In this document: positions 5,633-6,308 of the stretch, in pieces | How positions within the stretch are numbered: position 1 is the stretch's first letter | How the letters are laid out: the number at the start of each line of letters is the position of its first letter | Assembly: GCA_036558305.1 (NCBI GenBank) | Contig: DATBFX010000262.1 | Span: 1 to 6,308 of the forward strand | Source: DATBFX01 sp036558305 | Lineage (GTDB): Bacteria; Chloroflexota; Chloroflexia; Thermomicrobiales; UBA6265 | Direction: 5' to 3' | DNA length: 6,308 bases | Notes under the pieces: model-generated | Told to the model about the DNA's origin: nothing | Databases searched by the model: none | Seen by the model: the letters and a program-made list of their open reading frames with translations, nothing else | Position numbers and translations under genes: made by a program

Positions 5633-6145
5633 ATGAGGACGAAACCGTCGGGCGGCTGGGATACGACGACCGGTCGTGTGCGCGGGACGACACGGGAGGT
5701 CGAGGCGGCCGCCCGCGAATTGCGGCAGCGAATGACACCCGCGGAGCGCGTGCTGTGGAACGCATTGCGCGCGGACCGGCTGGCAGGTCTCCCATTCCGG
5801 CGTCAGCATCCGCTCGGACCGTTCGTCGTCGACTTCGCATGCCCAACCAGGAAACTCGTTGTCGAAGTCGACGGTGATGTGCATCTGGACCGCGCCGAGG
5901 AAGACGCGGCGCGAACCGAGTTGCTTGCATCATACGGCTGGGAAGTCATCCGATTTCGCAACGAATCTGTCCTGACCGATCTCCCCTCGGTACTCCGCCA
6001 CATTCGCGCCGCCGCGGAATCCCGACCGGTCGCCCCCGGCCGGCAGGGCCCTCGCAACCGCCCGATTCCCTTTAGCACCACTCTCCCCGAAACGCTCCCC
6101 TCCCCCACGCTTGGGGGAGGGGTTGGGGGAGAGGGCCAAATCTGA
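5633..6145 (+). CDS. DUF559 domain protein, predicted PD-(D/E)XK / Vsr-like endonuclease
   Basis: A 170-residue soluble protein. The DUF559 core spans about residues 25-130: ARELRQRMTPAERVLWNALR, then FRRQHPLGPFVVDFACP (Asp67) and KLVVEVDGDVH (Glu78, Asp80, His84), ending in GWEVIRFRNESVLTDLPSVL. The D...ExD pattern with the following His matches the restriction-endonuclease-like fold of Vsr and related nucleases; Asp67, Glu78 and Asp80 are the likely metal ligands. The function of this family is not well established, and DNA cleavage here is inferred. Residues 131-170 are not conserved-looking, and 154-168 (LPSPTLGGGVGG and neighbours) are encoded by the downstream palindromic repeat, so the C-terminus is partly repeat-derived. 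Start ATG 5633 is the first possible one after an in-frame stop at 5606 but has only a weak AGGT upstream. The stop falls 13 bases before gnd. Base use differs from the neighbouring pathway genes, suggesting acquisition. Confidence 0.85.
   Translation: MRTKPSGGWDTTTGRVRGTTREVEAAARELRQRMTPAERVLWNALRADRLAGLPFRRQHPLGPFVVDFACPTRKLVVEVDGDVHLDRAEEDAARTELLASYGWEVIRFRNESVLTDLPSVLRHIRAAAESRPVAPGRQGPRNRPIPFSTTLPETLPSPTLGGGVGGEGQI
6093..6137. repeat. C-rich palindromic repeat, copy 2 (inside the DUF559 3' end, before gnd)
   Basis: This is the inverted partner of 5542-5586 (44 of 45 identical). The hairpin CCCCTCCCCCA / TGGGGGAGGGG with loop CGCT spans 6097-6122. Four G-runs at 6113-6135, with loops A, TT and AGA, form a canonical G-quadruplex motif on the + strand, so it could also fold in the mRNA. 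The element is translated as the end of the DUF559 protein and finishes 21 bases before the gnd ATG. Confidence 0.93.
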
Positions 6146-6158
6146 AAGGCCACCGCCC

Positions 6159-6308
6159 ATGACCGTCGCCACCGCACCCACCGCCCAAACCGCCCGCCTC
6201 ACCGCCGAGCGCCACGTCGGCGTCATCGGTCTCGCGGTCATGGGCGAGAACCTGGCCCTCAACATCGAGCGCAACGGCTTCCCGATCGCCGTCTACAACC
6301 GGACCCGG
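6159..6308 (+). CDS. gnd: 6-phosphogluconate dehydrogenase (decarboxylating), N-terminal part, cut by the window end
   Basis: The first 50 codons are visible and open to the window edge. After a Thr/Ala-rich lead of about 18 residues comes HVGVIGLAVMGENLALNIE and then NGFPIAVYNRT. This is the Rossmann dinucleotide-binding start typical of 6-phosphogluconate dehydrogenase, whose GLAVMG(x)NLALN signature is specific within the 3-hydroxyacid dehydrogenase superfamily. The enzyme oxidatively decarboxylates 6-phosphogluconate to ribulose 5-phosphate with formation of NAD(P)H. The catalytic and dimerisation domains lie outside the window, so completeness and cofactor preference cannot be judged. 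ATG 6159 has a weak AAAGG at 6145-6149, nine bases upstream, overlapping the DUF559 stop codon. The leader holds a G-quadruplex-capable repeat. Pathway context with tkt and tal supports the call. Confidence 0.9.
   Translation, partial: MTVATAPTAQTARLTAERHVGVIGLAVMGENLALNIERNGFPIAVYNRTR

Larger units (their letters stand above)
5542..6137. mobile_element. Putative inverted-repeat-bounded cassette carrying a DUF559 gene
   Basis: Two near-identical 45-bp palindromic repeats in opposite orientation bound a 596-base block holding a single DUF559 gene. The block separates tal from gnd, which would otherwise be adjacent pathway genes. The gene inside has a weak ribosome binding site and less GC-biased codons than tkt and tal, including TCA, TCT, TTT and GCA. 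No transposase is encoded, and I see no target-site duplication at the outer edges. The mobile reading is therefore inference. The alternative is two independent arrivals of a common dispersed repeat on either side of a gene. Confidence 0.4.

Overview
This is a GC-rich bacterial chromosomal window in which all supported genes read left to right. It runs from the end of a cell-envelope gene pair into a pentose phosphate pathway cluster: transketolase (tkt), transaldolase (tal) and the start of 6-phosphogluconate dehydrogenase (gnd). Strong G/C preference at third codon positions, a GTG start with a perfect AGGAGG on tkt, and dispersed palindromic repeats between genes suggest a high-GC member of the Terrabacteria. 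My best guess is Chloroflexota, class Thermomicrobia, but that is recognition of style and not a demonstrated assignment.

Positions 1-673 hold the 3' part of a polytopic membrane glycosyltransferase of the PMT/ArnT-like type. Positions 796-1920 encode an integral membrane protein of the lysylphosphatidylglycerol synthase TM (UPF0104/YbhN-like) family. A 192-base gap (1921-2112) follows, with a candidate extended -10 promoter near 1951-1959, and then tkt (2113-4257). The tkt-tal gap is almost wholly filled by a long inverted repeat with perfect 30-bp arms (4253-4282 and 4331-4360), and the tkt stop codon lies inside its left arm. Tal occupies 4390-5538.

Between tal and gnd sits a small DUF559 gene (5633-6145), predicted to encode a PD-(D/E)XK/Vsr-like nuclease. 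It is bracketed by two 45-bp copies of a C-rich palindromic repeat in inverted orientation (5542-5586 and 6093-6137, 44 of 45 positions identical). The second copy encodes the last residues of the DUF559 protein and lies just upstream of the gnd start at 6159. The block looks like a roughly 600-bp cassette inserted into a sugar-phosphate operon. This is the most interesting structure in the window.

Functionally, gnd makes ribulose 5-phosphate, CO2 and NADPH, while tkt and tal interconvert pentose phosphates with glycolytic intermediates, so co-transcription of tkt, tal and gnd is sensible. The DUF559 gene has no evident metabolic role there. No tRNA, rRNA, CRISPR array or recognisable transposase gene was seen.
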